This document shows positions 60,031 through 64,000 of a DNA stretch of 64,000 bases, piece by piece. The position numbers were made by a program, and so were the translations under genes. The DNA is from Marinomonas phaeophyticola. Its GTDB lineage: Bacteria > Pseudomonadota > Gammaproteobacteria > Pseudomonadales > Marinomonadaceae. The stretch covers positions 248,001-312,000 of the forward strand of contig NZ_JAPUBN010000013.1 in assembly GCF_026966905.1 (NCBI RefSeq), in the 5' to 3' direction. The notes under the pieces were generated by a model. The model searched no databases. It was given only the letters and a program-made list of their open reading frames with translations, and was not told the DNA's origin. Within the stretch, counting starts at the first letter, position 1. Each line of letters opens with the position of its first letter.

Positions 60031-60318
60031 CTAGTTAAATAGACGGTCGCCTAATTGGTCAATGGTCATTTTAGCTTTATTGATAGTGATAGTAATGCAT
60101 TCATCTCGACTACCAATTAGATCGGAACGGATAAATTTATGGACTTTTTGATCTTCGCCTTCACCCTTAGTAATAGTGGCGGCAACCCTGTGTTGCCCAC
60201 CTTCATTAATAGGCGCTGGAATAATGATAAATCCATTATGAACAATGGGGTCTTCTTCTTTGGCTGGAGCGGAAGGAGCGGCGGTAAAGAGAGATTTAAG
60301 ACCAGATAATAAACTCAT
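60031..60318 (-). CDS. HlyU family protein
   Basis: 95 residues. EDPIVHNGFIIIPAPINEGGQHRVAATITK and KFIRSDLIGSRDECITITINKAKMTIDQLGDRLF match the small HlyU family of PF10115 type, common in marine gammaproteobacteria and alphaproteobacteria. Named transcriptional activator in databases but without a helix-turn-helix visible here. 26 bases upstream of the hydrolase gene on the same strand. Confidence 0.85.
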   Translation of the reverse strand: MSLLSGLKSLFTAAPSAPAKEEDPIVHNGFIIIPAPINEGGQHRVAATITKGEGEDQKVHKFIRSDLIGSRDECITITINKAKMTIDQLGDRLFN

Positions 60319-60616
60319 GTGTACTTTCCTGTGTTATCAAAACGATTGATAACAGGATACACAGTAATCCCTATTCAAATAAAGGGTCAAAGCAATTCTT
60401 TTAAAAAAGTTTTAATCAGTTAGAATAGCCGAGTCAATTTTCAAGTAATGCCCGAAGAATAAAAATTAAAACTGGTACGAATCGTGCTGACATTTACCTA
60501 TTGTCAGTAGATCCTATAAAAACATAGGTTTTGACACTAAAGCGCTTCCACAAGAGGCATTTATTAATCGCTAAGTTAACCATAAATTGACTTAGAGTAT
60601 CGGAATAAACTTGACT

Positions 60617-61222
60617 ATGAATATGACACATACCTGGCTTTCTATTCTAGAAGGCTGTTTGTTGGCGGCTCTTGGACTTCATATACTGAATTCAGCTGGT
60701 TTTCTTATTAGTGGAACGGCGGGTATCAGTTTTCTTATTTTACAATTTTCCGATTTCACTTTCGGGCAAATTTTCTTCTTATTGAACATTCCTTTTTATG
60801 TTTTAGCTTGGCAAACGTTAGGCTGGCGGTTTACCGTTCGTACCTTTTTGAGCGTGAGTTTATTATCGGGCCTTTCAGAGCTGCTCAGGTTATATGTACA
60901 GGTAGAAATGAACCCAATTCTTGCCGCGACGTTTGGAGGAATGTTGGTGGGCTTTGGGTTAATTATTCTTTTCAGGCACAACTCATCATTGGGTGGTTTG
61001 AATATTTTAGCCGTGTATTTAGAAAGAAAGTTTAATATTCACGCCAGTAAAACCACATTAGTGGCTGATCTTCTTGTGATTGCTTGCGCATTTTCTGTAT
61101 TAGAAATAGGTAGCTTAGCGTTTTCATTTTTGGCGTTTTTGATATTGAGTTCCATTATAGGCCGTTATCATAAGTCGCCAGCGGCCTCTCAACCCCCGGT
61201 GCCTGTATTGCAAGAAAGCTAG
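60617..61222 (+). CDS. YitT family membrane protein
   Basis: About 200 residues with five to six hydrophobic helices. LNSAGFLISGTAGISFLILQFSDFTFGQIFFLLNIPFYVLAW and GGMLVGFGLIILFRHNSSLGGLNILAVYLERKFNIHASKT are the YitT repeat motifs. ATG 60617 is taken as start (a TTG six bases earlier is possible). Function unknown. Confidence 0.85.
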   Translation: MNMTHTWLSILEGCLLAALGLHILNSAGFLISGTAGISFLILQFSDFTFGQIFFLLNIPFYVLAWQTLGWRFTVRTFLSVSLLSGLSELLRLYVQVEMNPILAATFGGMLVGFGLIILFRHNSSLGGLNILAVYLERKFNIHASKTTLVADLLVIACAFSVLEIGSLAFSFLAFLILSSIIGRYHKSPAASQPPVPVLQES

Positions 61223-61286
61223 TAGGCGACAAAAAATAGAGTGATTTTTTCGGCGATCTAAACGCTTATCGTGATCTATGCATATA

Positions 61287-61316
61287 AAAAAACCAGCCTG
61301 AAAAAGCTGGTTTTTT
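61287..61316. terminator. Bidirectional rho-independent terminator
   Basis: AAAAAACCAGC and GCTGGTTTTTT with an 8-base loop between the convergent YitT and aminotransferase genes. Confidence 0.92.
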
Positions 61317-61340
61317 AATAAGTCGACAGATTCTATGGTG

Positions 61341-62609
<1,269 letters not shown>

Positions 62610-64000
62610 TTAAATTAGATTTCTTAATTCGCGGATTGCGACAGAAATCATGGCTAATGTTAATTCGCTTTCAGTTTTAATTTCACCGAAAGTGGCTTGA
62701 TAATGATGGATGCTATCGGCATTTAGTTCATTCCATTGACTGAGTCTTTGCTCAACATTATTGATATCTGAGTTAGACTGAATCACTTCTTGAGTTAAAG
62801 TGCGTAAGCTATTATCGATCTCATCACCTAAACCGGCTTTTGCTTTACGTTGCCACATATCGTTCGCGGTAAGCTCGCTGACAGAATGACGTAACCAATG
62901 CAGATCTAAATCCATTTCCAAAGCGAAATAGGTCTGAGAAACGTCCATAACATCTTTTTCTGTATTACTGGCGACTCGAATGATGTCTAAGCCGTAGAAT
63001 AAGTAATGCAATGCGGAAATCTTATCGGACAACTCGCTTGGAATGCCTGTATCAGACAGTTTTGATGATAAGGCAGATAAATGCTCTTGACTTGGTTGCG
63101 TTAAAATAGCTTGGATATTTTTTCCAATGACTTCAACACCAGGCTTATAAGCTTCAATTAGTTTTTGAATTGATAATACTTCACGAGTATTACGCAACAA
63201 CCATAAAGTAGCGCGTTCAAGTAAGGATTGGATACGAATCAATACCTTGTTTAAAACACTGTTCTCTACTTTGAAATCAAGTTCGTTAATGGCGCTCCAT
63301 AATGCAGGAATACCAAAAATCTCTTCAGCGGCGGAATAGGCACGTACAAGGTTCAATGCAGAGGCACTGGTTTCTTCCTGTACATAAGTACTGAAAGTGG
63401 GTCCCATACGGTTACCGATATTATTGGTAACATGGCCAGCGACTATTTCTTGAGCCAGAGGGTGTGTTGCCATATCTTTAGTGAACTTCTTCGCCAGTTG
63501 AGTCGGGAAGTAAGTTTGGATTTGATCCATTAAATCGGCATCTTCACCAATACCATCAGCGACTAATTGCTCTGATAGTTTGATTTTTGAGTAAGCTAAC
63601 AAGACTGAAATTTCAGGGCGAGTTAAGCCATTGCCTTTACTCATGCGTTTCTTGATTTGTGCATCCGTTGGTAAGAATTCAATCTCACGATTCAGGCGTC
63701 CATCGCGTACAAGAGAGACTATTAAGCGCCAGTGATCAGCAAGACGTTCAGCCGCTTGAGAATTAACCAATGACAAAGCATGACTTTGGCCAAGGTTATG
63801 ATTCAAAACCAACTTACCGACTTCATCGGTCATTTCAGCAAGTAGTTTATTACGTTGTTTTTCGGTCATGTCGCCATTTTCAACAACACGATTCAAGAGA
63901 ATCTTGATATTTACTTCGTGGTCGGAGCTGTCTACACCCGCAGAGTTGTCTATGGCGTCGGTGCTAACTAGGCCGCCCGCTTGAGCAAATTCAATACGGC
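62610..64000 (-). CDS. gdhB: NAD-specific glutamate dehydrogenase, GDH-180 type (C-terminal part)
   Basis: The reading frame runs off the right edge: upstream of the first in-window ATG (63896) it continues as RIEFAQAGGLVSTDAIDNSAGVDSSDHEVNIKILL, the conserved core of the large glutamate dehydrogenases. The visible 463 codons cover the C-terminal domain (LADHWRLIVSLVRDGRLNREIEFLP, LLAYSKIKLSEQL, ERATLWLLRNTREVL). Full-length family members have about 1600 residues, so over two thirds lie outside. Catabolic: glutamate to 2-oxoglutarate. Confidence 0.93.
   Translation of the reverse strand, partial: RIEFAQAGGLVSTDAIDNSAGVDSSDHEVNIKILLNRVVENGDMTEKQRNKLLAEMTDEVGKLVLNHNLGQSHALSLVNSQAAERLADHWRLIVSLVRDGRLNREIEFLPTDAQIKKRMSKGNGLTRPEISVLLAYSKIKLSEQLVADGIGEDADLMDQIQTYFPTQLAKKFTKDMATHPLAQEIVAGHVTNNIGNRMGPTFSTYVQEETSASALNLVRAYSAAEEIFGIPALWSAINELDFKVENSVLNKVLIRIQSLLERATLWLLRNTREVLSIQKLIEAYKPGVEVIGKNIQAILTQPSQEHLSALSSKLSDTGIPSELSDKISALHYLFYGLDIIRVASNTEKDVMDVSQTYFALEMDLDLHWLRHSVSELTANDMWQRKAKAGLGDEIDNSLRTLTQEVIQSNSDINNVEQRLSQWNELNADSIHHYQATFGEIKTESELTLAMISVAIRELRNLI

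Overview
The window looks like chromosome from a marine gammaproteobacterium of the Oceanospirillales, most likely Marinomonas or a close relative. This is inferred from gene content and style (PhhA/PhhB, a GDH-180 type glutamate dehydrogenase, a TRAP transporter, cytochrome c5, SlyD, HlyU, AT-rich intergenic DNA). No rRNA or other decisive marker is present.

Layout. 213-1460 is a Bcr/CflA drug exporter. 1683-11253 is a complete type I-E CRISPR-Cas operon (cas3-casA-casB-cas7-cas5-cas6e-[KilA-N gene]-cas1-cas2). It is followed by an AT-rich leader and a very long array of 95 repeats and 94 spacers (11336-17099). Beyond the array lies a decayed copy of the cas6e end plus the start of the KilA-N gene (about 17205-17605). 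17651-22047 holds phenylalanine hydroxylation genes (phhA, phhB), lipoamide dehydrogenase and a cytochrome c5. 22350-30410 holds a c-di-GMP enzyme, a periplasmic binding protein, a frameshifted MFS exporter, a Rof-like Rho inhibitor, an ABC exporter and the stub of a siderophore ABC ATPase. 30744-41088 is a catabolic-looking cluster: aminotransferase, permease, frameshifted DadA-like oxidase, Asp/Glu racemase family protein, TRAP transporter, Lrp regulator and a TPP-dependent enzyme. One tRNA-Arg(CCG) follows. 41744-54333 is rich in signalling: a hybrid kinase lacking its phospho-accepting His, a REC-GGDEF cyclase, a GGDEF-EAL protein and a BdlA-like PAS-PAS-MCP protein, interspersed with pepQ, transporters, cytochrome b561, an SOS-controlled yebG and MscS. 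54566-64000 is housekeeping: slyD, formaldehyde detoxification (LysR, adhC, fghA), a hydrolase, hlyU, a YitT-like protein, astC/argD and the 3' end of an NAD-glutamate dehydrogenase.

The most interesting part is the CRISPR locus. A KilA-N domain gene sits between the effector genes and cas1-cas2. Its stop codon overlaps the cas1 start (TAATG), so synthesis of the adaptation proteins is probably coupled to it. It carries a perfect 32-bp palindrome inside its reading frame, and a weak hairpin separates it from cas6e. The relic beyond the array repeats the same cas6e-to-KilA-N junction, so the association is old. Inside the array, spacers 1 and 9 match at 26 of 32 positions, and all six differences are synonymous third-codon changes in one frame. 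This suggests independent capture of the same protospacer from two diverged phages.
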